Source of the DNA: Mermis nigrescens
Taxonomy: Eukaryota > Nematoda > Enoplea > Mermithida > Mermithidae
Direction: 5' to 3'
Length of the DNA stretch: 64,000 nt
NCBI GenBank assembly: GCA_036768485.1
Contig: JAVLUZ010000157.1
Location: 13,256,011 to 13,320,010, forward strand
The notes beneath the pieces are model-generated. The model was not told where the DNA came from and did not search any database. It saw only the letters and a program-made list of their open reading frames with translations. A program made the translations under genes and the position numbers. This document shows positions 62,101 to 64,000 of the stretch, in pieces (position 1 is the first letter of the stretch; every line of letters starts with the position of its first letter).

Positions 62101-63630
62101 GCCGCACAGTCCGGTTTTGGGGCGGAGCTTCATTACAGAAGGGAAGCCACGATTGGTCAGACATAATAAGTGGTCTACTGCGTATTCTCTCACAGGCAAA
62201 GTAAACAAACGCAGGGCATTAATAATTTACGTCCGGTAAAACAATAGCTAGTTAATACGGGTAAATAAATATGGGTAAATAACAATATGTAATGTACATA
62301 GCTACGGGAAAAATCTAATTTGTGTTGCGCTATCGGTCGACTTAGTATCAGAATGAATTTATTTGAGCTTAATGTAATTTGTAAGGACGATTTAAGCGTT
62401 ATTCAGTAGGTACTTTCGAAGCAAGCATTTACATACTATAACCCTATTAATATGGTTTTTGTACCGCGTATCTTACTGTAATGTACCTACAATGCGAACC
62501 CATTGTTACTAGTCACAAATTAACTCTTTAGCTCTTTGACTTTTCACTCTAACAATAGATAGAAGACCATTTATTTGTCTGACCAATCATGGCCTTCCTT
62601 CTATAAGGAAGCTCCGCCCCCAAAACCAACTGTGCGACCGGTCCCCGATACTATAAGTTTGCCACGTCTTCTTGTAAGGCATTTACTAACCGGGATCTTT
62701 ACAATATTTACATACATATATACCGACGATCTTATGGAACTGCGATTATTATCCTTTAACCTGGTGATTATTAAGCAGTTTATAATTTTAATTTATTTAA
62801 TTATAATTTATTCATAGTTTCTTATGTCTAATTTCTAATATGTTATTTTCTAATCTAACTCTAACTTTAACTATCCGAGTGTTTATTAACACTCGGTCGA
62901 ACTGTACATAAGAGGGAGGATCGGAAAATTTATCCAATGCTACTCAAAGTCTGCCAGTTTCCCCAATCCCCGAATTTAAGATTTCCGAACCCCCCCTCCG
63001 GGTTTTCGGGCGAAAACTTGTGTTTTTCAGAAAAATTTTTATGTACTTTTAGAAAAAAATATGCCTTTTACCATCACCCAGTGGCAAACTACCTCCATGC
63101 AAACTTTCAAGCAGTTAGACATTTGGCTAGAAGCTCACTTATATCGCAACGTTAGAGCCTTTAAAGTGTCCAAACCGGTTTTCCTTTTTAATTTTAATAT
63201 TCCGGAGCTTGTACATTCAACACTATTCTTTTTGTGCCAAAGCTTGTTCATCTCTTTCGTAAGCTGGAAATGATGTACGTGAAAATAAATGGACGCATAT
63301 AAGTAGAAAATGAATAAAAAATCAAATCAACTCGATAAATATAAAGAAATATAAGGATCTTTATCAGCTGCAAAGCGGGCGTTTGAAAATTACAAAAGTA
63401 TCGAGTATCTACACTTTAAAATTTAAAGTTTTGGTTCTGGAAATTTTCTTTGGTACTGAAAATTCCGTTCGAAGTTTATCCAGAGGAATATATTTCTATC
63501 TTGCTTTGAAAACTTACAATTTTATAATAAAAGATACCTTTTTGATTATCGACTTTTGGGAGTCACGTATCTGTCCACATCCATACAACAACAGTTGCCG
63601 TTGATTGCACTCATGTTTGTAATCCTCGTC
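13040..63630 (-). CDS. MED12: Mediator complex subunit 12, partial gene (25 exons, N-terminus missing)
   Basis: MED12 belongs to the CDK8 kinase module of Mediator (with CDK8, Cyclin C and MED13) and acts in the nucleus to activate CDK8 and gate Mediator-polymerase contact. Twenty-five exons run right to left and follow human MED12 order from the HECNQR segment to the Gln-rich C-terminus; their total is 4,559 nt. Landmarks in order: HECNQR (63.6 kb), SAERC (58.0), ARYSFV (56.7), LLARNC (52.1), ICQQDW (40.5), KILQNL (39.4), WLVAPLI (36.5), [20 protein letters not shown] (34.6), MFDTV (33.6), QLLPIPRQ (27.4), ISPWDL (25.3), LEPLP (25.1), then Q/G/P-rich exons resembling the PQL and Opa region. 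The N-terminal Cyclin C-activating segment and most of the LCEWAV domain lie beyond 64000. The protein is well diverged from insect and vertebrate forms. Anomalies: a GA-AG intron, a GG-AG candidate, one unresolved junction, and a frame slip in the last exon. Identity is secure; exact ends of the Q-rich exons are less so. Confidence 0.93.
13911..14074 (+). mobile_element. Short deletion derivative of the CAGTGGTCGCCATG MITE
   Basis: It has the same 14-bp termini and internal blocks as the 2802-3207 copy but is only 164 bp, with most of one arm lost. It is flanked by TA on both sides (13909-13910 and 14075-14076), confirming the target preference of the family. It lies in the MED12 intron between exons 24 and 25. 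Confidence 0.88.
14390..14696 (-). CDS. MED12: MED12 exon 24 (Gln-rich)
   Basis: Two bases, 101 codons and two bases: [20 protein letters not shown] ... [20 protein letters not shown] ... polyGln ... [10 protein letters not shown]. The acceptor is GTGATCAG and the donor AAG then GTTCGT. The open frame continues past the donor into AT-rich intron, where its composition changes. Confidence 0.78.
14697..17246 (-). other. MED12 intron 23, GG-AG candidate
   Basis: On the - strand it starts GGTCTT and ends GTGATCAG. Contents: the hAT-like MITE at 15758-16576, a family-D repeat at about 14740-15000, and AT-rich DNA. An unidentified 68-codon open frame (16749-16955, - strand) shows no splice support. 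Confidence 0.55.
15758..16576 (+). mobile_element. hAT-like MITE with GCGCGAAGCGCC unit array
   Basis: The left terminus is CAGACCCGTAACCAGG; the inverted right end reads CAGGGTCGTATCCAGG. The 8-bp duplication CATACATA flanks it (15750-15757 and 16577-16584). The interior has four units of about 105 bp, each starting with a CGGCGCGAAGCGCCGG-like palindrome (near 16083, 16190, 16289, 16392). Confidence 0.88.
17247..17331 (-). CDS. MED12: MED12 exon 23, apparent GG donor
   Basis: Twenty-eight codons plus one base: [20 protein letters not shown] then PQMHRHIT. The acceptor is CATTGAG, in phase with exon 22. The 3' end reads ATTACAG then GGTCTT. Ending at 17247 with GG as donor fits the phase of exon 24; the GT one base later does not, unless exon 24 starts at a much later internal AG. 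Confidence 0.72.
17933..18234 (-). CDS. MED12: MED12 exon 22 (Gln-rich)
   Basis: Two bases plus 100 codons, [20 protein letters not shown] ... [20 protein letters not shown] ... polyGln ... QQQIQAQIE. The acceptor is GTTTTTAG and the donor GAG then GTTTGC. CAG/CAA interruptions make the Gln runs heterogeneous. Phase fits both neighbours. Confidence 0.8.
18235..20075. repeat. MED12 intron 21 with family-C and family-F repeats
   Basis: Family C at about 18355-18618 (CTATCCATTGGCATCAAAAA) and inverted at about 19020-19262; family F at about 19262-19492 (GGCCATGCTGTGCATCTATA); then the MITE 19645-19919. GTACAC donor at the exon 21 side is not here but at 20075; the stretch is otherwise featureless. 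Confidence 0.6.
19645..19919 (+). mobile_element. Short hAT-like MITE
   Basis: It has inverted termini CAGGCCCGTAGTCTGGG and CAGGCCCGTAGCCAGG, 275 bp apart. The flanking octamers (AGAAAAGG and AAAGGGGG) are only partly similar, so the target duplication is eroded or the ends are off by a few bases. Confidence 0.75.
20076..20418 (-). CDS. MED12: MED12 exon 21 (Gln-rich)
   Basis: One hundred and fourteen codons plus one base: [20 protein letters not shown] ... [13 protein letters not shown] ... [15 protein letters not shown] ... GAQQQM. Gln/Met/Gly-rich like the MED12 PQL/Opa tail. The acceptor is TTCGCACAG and the donor GTACAC; phases fit exons 20 and 22. Confidence 0.8.
20419..22381. repeat. 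MED12 intron 20 with family-B and family-C repeats
   Basis: A family-C copy at about 20535-20806 is followed by family-B copies at about 20806-21020, 21735-21950 and 22123-22345. Family B is recognised by ACATGTAACGGCTCGAAATT at one end and GGCCAAAAAACG-type runs inside. No coding signal. Confidence 0.6.
22382..22686 (-). CDS. MED12: MED12 exon 20 (G/P/A-rich PQL-like segment)
   Basis: Two bases plus 101 codons, [20 protein letters not shown], then Gly/Arg/Ala-rich low complexity, ending [10 protein letters not shown] content is far above the surroundings, as expected for a coding insert in this AT-rich DNA. The acceptor is GATCCAG with a CTAAC branch-site-like motif 15 bases upstream; the donor is GTATTC. 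The human VDPYRPVRLPMQKLP segment may correspond to the start. Its phase does not fit exon 19. Confidence 0.75.
22687..25089 (-). other. MED12 intron 19 (junction unresolved)
   Basis: Holds a family-D repeat (about 22800-23110) and repeat copy A (23230-24770). Exon 19 ends in phase 0 and exon 20 starts with two bases, so an exon of length 3n+1 may be hidden here, or an unusual donor is used. I scanned the - strand and found no convincing exon. Confidence 0.5.
23230..24770 (+). repeat. Repeat element copy A: TTTACAC array plus foldback
   Basis: The left part (to about 23800) is four to five diverged tandem units of about 115-125 bp, each carrying GTGTAAAGTTTACACT and CAGAGCGTTGCA. The right part (about 23959-24770) is a foldback whose arms share GGATTATTAAGGATGTAAAA and, inverted, its complement. 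Copy B at 28896-30190 is the same element in reverse orientation. Confidence 0.75.
25090..25341 (-). CDS. MED12: MED12 exon 19 (SPWDL block)
   Basis: Eighty-four codons in phase 0: [20 protein letters not shown] ... SLLQAVKVD ... VLHDHYHQF ... FLEPLPVH. It matches human GLQVSTKQKISPWDLFEG...GTVRVD...LLLYHTH...YYLEPLPLPP, the start of the PQL region. The acceptor is CGCTAAG. The best donor is GTAAGC after CAT; GTACAT six bases earlier is also phase 0. Neither matches the phase of exon 20. Confidence 0.9.
25342..27273. repeat. MED12 intron 18
   Basis: It contains an inverted, partial CG-palindrome MITE (about 26135-26640; GGCGTTTCGCGCCGG near 26312 and a second at 26403) and a family-D repeat (about 26640-27035). 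The first 750 bp next to exon 19 are unremarkable AT-rich sequence. Confidence 0.55.
27274..27450 (-). CDS. MED12: MED12 exon 18
   Basis: Fifty-nine codons in phase 0: [35 protein letters not shown] and onwards to ILDTSTRR. It matches human [35 protein letters not shown]. The acceptor is TTTTTACAG and the donor CGA then GTAAGA. Confidence 0.93.
27451..28513. repeat. MED12 intron 17
   Basis: It is largely a family-D repeat (about 27880-28275) that includes GACGATGCTCTATCTTTCTA and a CG-palindrome remnant at about 28081. The remainder is AT-rich. Confidence 0.55.
28514..28655 (-). CDS. MED12: MED12 exon 17
   Basis: One base plus 47 codons: [20 protein letters not shown] to NNITKKLK, matching human NELFTTVLDMLSVLINGTL...LAKKLQ. 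The acceptor chosen is CTTCGAG; AGs three and seven bases downstream are less consistent with the alignment. The donor is AAA then GTAAAT, giving an ungapped 28-residue alignment into exon 18. Confidence 0.92.
28896..30190 (-). repeat. Repeat element copy B (inverted relative to copy A)
   Basis: The foldback (28896-29652) has arms of about 170 bp that are near-perfect inverted copies, opening AATGCTCCGATGGAACAAAA. After a spacer matching copy A inverted (TAACATGCCATTATAATGAC), an inverted TTTACAC array runs to about 30190. Copies A and B face each other across MED12 exons 17, 18 and 19. Confidence 0.78.
30191..31100. other. GC-richer unassigned block
   Basis: About 30230-30370 is a GC-rich island (GGCGATTCGGGGGTAAGCGG, CACTTCGCTCACTTAGCCCG). 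A 124-codon open frame (30666-31040, - strand) follows. I recognise neither a domain nor an RNA fold; the block sits between two transposon-derived repeats and is probably part of one. Confidence 0.4.
31101..31286 (+). mobile_element. Short hAT-like MITE
   Basis: It starts CAGTGGCGAATCTAGG and ends CTAAATCCGCCCCTG; flanks GGTAGAGG and GGTAAAGG match at 7 of 8. It is 186 bp and contains a GGGGGCGGCCGCCCCC palindrome close to the right end, as in several relatives here. Confidence 0.88.
31650..32030. repeat. Inverted repeat enclosing a 68-bp tandem duplication
   Basis: Arms of about 70 bp (31655-31728 and 31950-32024) share ACTACAATCAAAGGGCTACA in opposite orientation. Between them a segment beginning AGAAGTCGGGAGAGGTCGAA occurs twice in direct order (about 31746 and 31818). 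Confidence 0.85.
32270..33370. repeat. Tandem duplication of about 460 bp with TTTACAC motifs
   Basis: The block starting CAGTGTAAAGTTTACACCTG at about 32420 is repeated at about 32880, through TTGACGTGTAGCGCTTAAGA, GGAGAATATGGCAGGGAAAA and CCTGTGCAACAACCAATGAG. The copies differ by scattered substitutions. It shares the TTTACAC motif with copies A and B and lies in the intron between exons 16 and 17. Confidence 0.85.
33574..33680 (-). CDS. MED12: MED12 exon 16 (MFDTV block)
   Basis: Thirty-five codons plus two bases: [20 protein letters not shown] then [15 protein letters not shown]. It matches human [32 protein letters not shown]. The acceptor is GTTCTTTTTAG and the donor GTGAGA. It was found only by looking for the segment missing between exons 15 and 17. 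Confidence 0.93.
33740..34498. repeat. MED12 intron 15 with a family-D repeat
   Basis: About 33740-34060 is an inverted family-D copy including a TTAGCGCTTCGCGCC palindrome remnant. The remaining 400 bp up to exon 15 is AT-rich with no further signal. Confidence 0.55.
34499..34703 (-). CDS. MED12: MED12 exon 15 (QQPFLSL block)
   Basis: One base plus 68 codons: [32 protein letters not shown] and onwards to NLKLRLSL. It matches human [31 protein letters not shown]...LKLRLNL. The acceptor is TTTTTTGCAG. The donor is CTG then GTGAAT; the open frame runs on to 34424 as intron. Confidence 0.95.
35442..36206 (+). mobile_element. hAT-like MITE with perfect 8-bp duplication
   Basis: Termini are CTGGCTCGTAACCAG and, inverted, CAGGCCCGTAACCAGG. 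The duplication ATAACATG (35434-35441 and 36207-36214) is exact. It occupies nearly half of the MED12 intron between exons 14 and 15. No coding region. Confidence 0.9.
36367..36501 (-). CDS. MED12: MED12 exon 14 (WLVAPLI block)
   Basis: One base, 44 codons and two bases: [20 protein letters not shown] then [15 protein letters not shown] and so on. It matches human [34 protein letters not shown] almost throughout. The acceptor is AAGCTCAG and the donor GTGAGG. Confidence 0.93.
36502..37320. other. MED12 intron 13
   Basis: AT-rich. Its only notable content is the TA dinucleotide run at about 37148-37206. Confidence 0.6.
37148..37206. repeat. TA dinucleotide microsatellite
   Basis: About 29 uninterrupted TA units, ending in TATGTATATG. 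Its length is likely to vary between individuals and to be uncertain in an assembly. Confidence 0.97.
37321..37436 (-). CDS. MED12: MED12 exon 13
   Basis: Thirty-eight codons plus two bases: [20 protein letters not shown] then [18 protein letters not shown]. The start corresponds to human LLENIAKATIEVFQQS; the rest replaces the Ser-rich linker before the WLVAPLI block. The acceptor is GCTTTAG and the donor GTAAAG. Confidence 0.85.
37437..39331. repeat. MED12 intron 12 with several repeats
   Basis: About 37615-38155 is a scrambled hAT-like MITE interior (GAGATATAGGACTTCAATAT, CGGCGCCTTGGGCCG). About 38585-38860 is a family-F copy (ATAGATGCATCGCACGGCCG) and 38920-39110 a family-D fragment. No exon seen. 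Confidence 0.55.
39332..39529 (-). CDS. MED12: MED12 exon 12 (ILQNL block)
   Basis: Sixty-six codons in phase 0, [13 protein letters not shown]...KILQNLSVW...[10 protein letters not shown]...SHLQ. It matches human RLMQLICYP...RIKRILQNLDQWTM...LELQLMIKQT. The acceptor is AAGCTCAG and the donor CAA then GTACAT. Confidence 0.92.
39530..42685. repeat. MED12 introns 10-11 around exon 11
   Basis: 39530-40443 is AT-rich with no clear repeat except a short block near 40220-40330 (CTATAGACCGAACTGGCCAC). Beyond exon 11, two family-F copies lie at about 41140-41470 and 41470-41725 (GGTCATGCTGTGCACC and GCCATGCTGTGCATC). The rest to exon 10 is AT-rich and featureless. Confidence 0.5.
40444..40588 (-). 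CDS. MED12: MED12 exon 11 (ICQQ-W block)
   Basis: One base plus 48 codons: [20 protein letters not shown] then [11 protein letters not shown] and onwards to MQSHPQ. ICQQDW matches human ICQQEW. The acceptor is CCTGCTTTTAG; an in-frame Met upstream at 40641 lies in intron sequence. The donor is CAA then GTGAGC, phase 0. Confidence 0.9.
42686..42782 (-). CDS. MED12: MED12 exon 10 (linker)
   Basis: Two bases, 31 codons and two bases: [20 protein letters not shown] then [11 protein letters not shown]. It lies where the variable human linker between ELKGSG and ISVETASLDVYAKY sits, so sequence identity is weak. Support comes from position, both phases (matching exons 9 and 11), acceptor GTGTAG and donor AACAG then GTTAGT. 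Confidence 0.68.
42850..43295. repeat. Family-E repeat with a degenerate ~38-bp minisatellite
   Basis: Inside the element, nine or so units of about 38 bp alternate TAGCTATA or TATATAGCT with AAAAAGGCT, for example near 42898, 42960, 43000, 43110 and 43150. Ends: GGGGGTGAGGGGG at the left and CTTGCGCACCTATGG at the right. Confidence 0.65.
44570..44710. other. Coding-like island of unknown identity
   Basis: This stretch is GC-richer than its surroundings. On the + strand [19 protein letters not shown] (from 44652) ends at a consensus donor GCTAAAGTAAGT at 44709. On the - strand an open frame follows a TTTTTCCAG acceptor. I recognise neither product, and neither fits MED12 phases. Confidence 0.3.
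45098..46438 (+). pseudogene. hAT transposase C-terminal remnant, split by a nested element
   Basis: The segment 45098-45216 reads [20 protein letters not shown] then [12 protein letters not shown], and 46288-46438 reads [11 protein letters not shown]...[19 protein letters not shown] to a stop. Together these are the hAT C-terminal dimerisation region (W-W...[18 protein letters not shown]...). The join is exact when the element at 45217-46279 and one copy of the 8-bp CTTGCAGC are removed. Only this end of the transposase remains; the BED and catalytic RNase H-like parts are absent, so it is a dead remnant of a deletion derivative. Confidence 0.85.
45217..46279 (+). mobile_element. Nested non-autonomous hAT element
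   Basis: The termini are CAGTGGCGGATCTAGG and, inverted, CAGGGGCGAATCTAAG. The 8-bp duplication CTTGCAGC is perfect (45209-45216 and 46280-46287). The interior holds several GCGCGAAGCGCCG palindromes (near 45455, 45670, 45763, 45903, 46150) and no coding region. It lies inside the hAT transposase remnant, so it is younger than that element. Confidence 0.93.
46934..49503 (+). mobile_element. hAT-like element with CAGTGATCGGACCGAGG termini
   Basis: A 17-bp perfect terminal inverted repeat (CAGTGATCGGACCGAGG) is flanked by the 8-bp duplication AATGCAAT (46926-46933 and 49504-49511). GC-rich subterminal arrays of CCTCGGC/GCCGAGG units lie just inside each end. The 2.57-kb interior contains other repeats (about 47650-48060 and 48545-48980) and no recognisable transposase, so it is probably non-autonomous. 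Confidence 0.9.
49512..51267. other. Left part of MED12 intron 9
   Basis: AT-rich. It holds the AAAT microsatellite (50149-50188) flanked by short AACAACTTT/ AACTTTA repetitions (50205-50305). No exon or transposon termini were recognised. Confidence 0.5.
50149..50188. repeat. AAAT tetranucleotide microsatellite
   Basis: Ten consecutive AAAT units (written AAATAAATAAAT) followed by GAGGTAAATAAAT. Open frames reading FIYL repeats on the - strand are artefacts. Confidence 0.95.
51268..51351 (-). CDS. MED12: MED12 exon 9
   Basis: Two bases, 27 codons and one base: [20 protein letters not shown] then FLRAETS. It matches human [28 protein letters not shown]. The acceptor is TTTTTTAG and the donor TCAG then GTAAAT. 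The human TPQLNP...SSCDRHLLAAS linker before this block is missing, so the protein is shorter here or a small exon was overlooked. Confidence 0.85.
52027..52216 (-). CDS. MED12: MED12 exon 8
   Basis: Sixty-three codons plus one base, [20 protein letters not shown] onwards. It aligns with human [22 protein letters not shown] without gaps across the exon 7/8 junction. The acceptor is CATTTTTAG and the donor GTACGC. The human LTCRILLHLFK motif appears as LSFKYFIL at the end. The reading frame continues some 13 codons past this donor. Confidence 0.85.
52747..53285 (+). mobile_element. hAT-like MITE, degraded
   Basis: It starts CAGAGGCTCGTAGCCAGG and ends TTGCCCATGGGCCTCTA. The internal text matches the 15758-16576 family (CTCGAGAACCAT, ATAAAGGCA, GCGGCGCGAAGCGCTGC near 53145). 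No convincing target duplication is left. Confidence 0.65.
53653..54269 (+). mobile_element. hAT-like MITE with GCGCGAAGCGCC units
   Basis: The left end is CAGGCAAGTATCCATG; the inverted right end reads CAGGCTCGTATTTAAG. Flanks GGCGTCAG and GGCGTCAA match at 7 of 8 positions. The interior has palindromes near 53976 and 54081. It interrupts an AT-rich 50-codon open frame starting at 53512 of unknown meaning. Confidence 0.82.
54348..54510 (-). CDS. MED12: MED12 exon 7
   Basis: One base plus 54 codons, [20 protein letters not shown] to SPEFLRMID. It aligns with human [29 protein letters not shown] and continues to LLCNVD. The frame stays open to 54309, but the donor GTAAGC after GAT at 54348 gives an ungapped join to exon 8 and correct phase, whereas the later GTGAAT does not. 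The acceptor is GGATAG, directly before GATTTT. Confidence 0.9.
54885..55347. repeat. AACC tetranucleotide array
   Basis: About 460 bp of CCAACCAA with ACTAGCCAACC and AACTAACC variants, the complement of the GGTT arrays at 7095-10395. It is flanked by a near repeat of AGGCACTTCGGTACCTTCAG (54778) and GGACTCCGGTACCTTCAGAA (55352). Confidence 0.92.
55582..55956 (+). mobile_element. Short hAT-like MITE
   Basis: It begins CAGGGTCGTATCTACGG and ends GGACACGGGCCTA, with TATGTATG duplicated on both sides (55574-55581 and 55957-55964). One copy of the CG palindrome appears inverted near 55705. Its right half matches 1-238 of the window. Confidence 0.85.
56687..56800 (-). CDS. MED12: MED12 exon 6 (RYSF block), apparent GA donor
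   Basis: One base, 37 codons and two bases: [20 protein letters not shown] then [26 protein letters not shown] matches human NRYSFVCNA. The acceptor follows AAAAAAG. At the 3' end no GT donor fits: the sequence reads GCGAAAG then GATTTTC, and ending at AAG followed by GA gives an ungapped join to exon 7. A canonical alternative (donor GTGTTA after codon GCA, with acceptor AG before TGTGAC upstream of exon 7) keeps frame but loses a 13-residue conserved stretch. Confidence 0.82.
56801..57803. repeat. MED12 intron 5 with family-F sequence
   Basis: About 57100-57660 consists of family-F-like text (GCATGTGTAGTCTAGATCCA, CATGTCTTGTCTAAACCCC). The rest is AT-rich with no exon seen. Confidence 0.5.
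57804..58046 (-). CDS. MED12: MED12 exon 5 (SAERC block)
   Basis: One base, 80 codons and two bases. [19 protein letters not shown] matches human [20 protein letters not shown], one of the best-conserved MED12 blocks. The exon ends FAIGIFEDT before ACAAG and the donor GTAATT. The acceptor is CATCATAG. Confidence 0.92.
58047..61554. repeat. MED12 introns 3-4 around exon 4
   Basis: 58047-59222 is AT-rich and featureless. Between 59366 and 61554 lie a family-B copy (about 59785-59970), a family-D copy (59975-60390, with a CG palindrome at 60172), a partial CG-palindrome MITE (about 60390-60875) and a family-E copy (60880-61280). Confidence 0.55.
59223..59365 (-). CDS. MED12: MED12 exon 4
   Basis: Forty-seven codons plus two bases, [16 protein letters not shown] to ELTSIWK. 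This is not the frame of the longest ORF on this strand: the MED12 frame is shifted against it and ends at the donor GTAAGC. It aligns with human ELLLKSSDLV...CLCIVAVL...QVFEG. A CT plus G join to exon 5 gives an ungapped match to human VFEGLCGVVKH. The acceptor is GAGCAG; an AG eight bases upstream would shift the frame. Confidence 0.85.
61555..61738 (-). CDS. MED12: MED12 exon 3
   Basis: One base plus 61 codons, [12 protein letters not shown] to ...[11 protein letters not shown], matching human HYDQHQVTA...SISGLIDFAIQ. The acceptor is TTTGATTAG and the donor GCG then GTGAGA, phase 0. The intron to exon 2 contains the inverted-repeat element at 62076-62663. Confidence 0.9.
62076..62663 (+). 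mobile_element. Inverted-repeat element with 8-bp target duplication
   Basis: The arms are about 100 bp and nearly identical when one is inverted, beginning GGCAAACTTATA; they contain GGGGACCGG and GGGGCGGAGCTTC. The 8-bp ACGTCTTC is duplicated exactly (62068-62075 and 62664-62671). There is no coding capacity. The 8-bp duplication suggests hAT, P or Merlin mobilisation; the GG-starting termini are unlike the CAG-starting hAT copies elsewhere here. It lies in the MED12 intron between exons 2 and 3. Confidence 0.9.
63139..63263 (-). CDS. MED12: MED12 exon 2
   Basis: Forty-one codons plus two bases, starting [13 protein letters not shown] and ending LRY. The start corresponds to human ITKDILKVLNRKG; the later part replaces the human linker before AEDIFAKF. 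The acceptor is CATTTCCAG and the donor GTGAGC. The exon is only recovered by following frame and splice sites. Joining to exon 3 restores a Lys codon across the intron. Confidence 0.8.
63538..63630 (-). CDS. MED12: MED12 exon 1 of window (HECNQR block)
   Basis: Thirty-one codons, phase 0 at both ends: [20 protein letters not shown] to KSIIKK. It aligns with human [31 protein letters not shown]. The acceptor is TATTTTACAG and the donor AAG then GTATCT. No recognisable MED12 exon lies between it and the window end, so everything upstream is intron here. Confidence 0.92.
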
Positions 63631-64000
63631 CTGTAAAATACAAAACATAAAGATGACTACTAATCCTCGACAGCCTTTAATTTTGCTGAAGTTCACAAGG
63701 CGAGTATTATAACTTAGGACGTCGAAATGTAATTCAACAAGTTGAATGTAATAAGCGAATAAAAAAGGAGTTATGGAATCTAATCAGATCGTGAAAGCAT
63801 TACAAAAGTGTTGAGAAAAGTTGTGCAAATCAGGTTTCCTCAAACATCTTCGATTATTCGATTTCCCTAAAAAGTAGCACAATTTATGAATCAAATATGC
63901 CTTGTTTGTCTTTTGGCGTTTTTATCCAATAGGAAATCATTTACCTCGAAAAATGGCCGATTTCCATATCCCCAAATTTTCAATCGTTATATGTACGAGT
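63631..64000. other. MED12 intron sequence at the window end
   Basis: On the - strand this is upstream of the acceptor of exon 1. No exon was recognised. The last 60 bp (TACATATAACGATTGAAAAT on the - strand) look like the start of a family-B repeat. Confidence 0.5.

Overview
The window looks like a piece of a repeat-laden invertebrate nuclear genome: AT-rich, small spliced exons, long introns, microsatellites, and many non-autonomous DNA transposons. There are no bacterial features and no rRNA or tRNA that I can recognise. The species cannot be named from the sequence. Family assignments below come from comparing translated exons with remembered human and fly proteins; no search was run.

Two conserved transcription genes are present, both incomplete. 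On the + strand at the far left, two adjacent exons (377-476 and 1999-2127) encode the NGN region of the transcription elongation factor SPT5. On the - strand, 25 exons scattered from 63630 down to 13040 encode the middle and C-terminal part of Mediator subunit 12 (MED12, fly kohtalo). They cover the HECNQR region, the conserved SSAERC, RYSF, ICQQ-W, ILQNL, WLVAPLI, QQPFLSL and SPWDL blocks, and a Gln-rich PQL/Opa-like tail. The N-terminus lies beyond 64000. The two genes converge. About 4.56 kb of MED12 coding sequence is spread over 50.6 kb.

Of the 24 introns between the MED12 exons, 21 can be drawn as GT-AG with matching phase. Three cannot: one needs a GA-AG intron flanked by an 8-bp direct repeat (54511-56686), one fits only as GG-AG (14697-17246), and one (22687-25089) has no phase-compatible join I could find. 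The last exon seen has a one-base slip in its CAA tract that shifts the polyGln frame.

The rest is repeats. hAT-like elements dominate, many with recognisable 8-bp target duplications: 15758-16576, 35442-36206, 44749-46711 with 45217-46279 nested inside its transposase, 46934-49503, 53653-54269, 55582-55956 and others. An element with long inverted repeats and a perfect 8-bp duplication sits at 62076-62663, and two TA-flanked hairpin MITEs lie at 2802-3207 and 13911-14074. Many hAT-like copies carry an internal array of roughly 105-bp units, each opening with the palindrome GGCGCGAAGCGCC. Large GGTT tracts fill 7095-10395, with the complementary AACC tract at 54885-55347. A pair of oppositely oriented repeat elements brackets MED12 exons 17-19.
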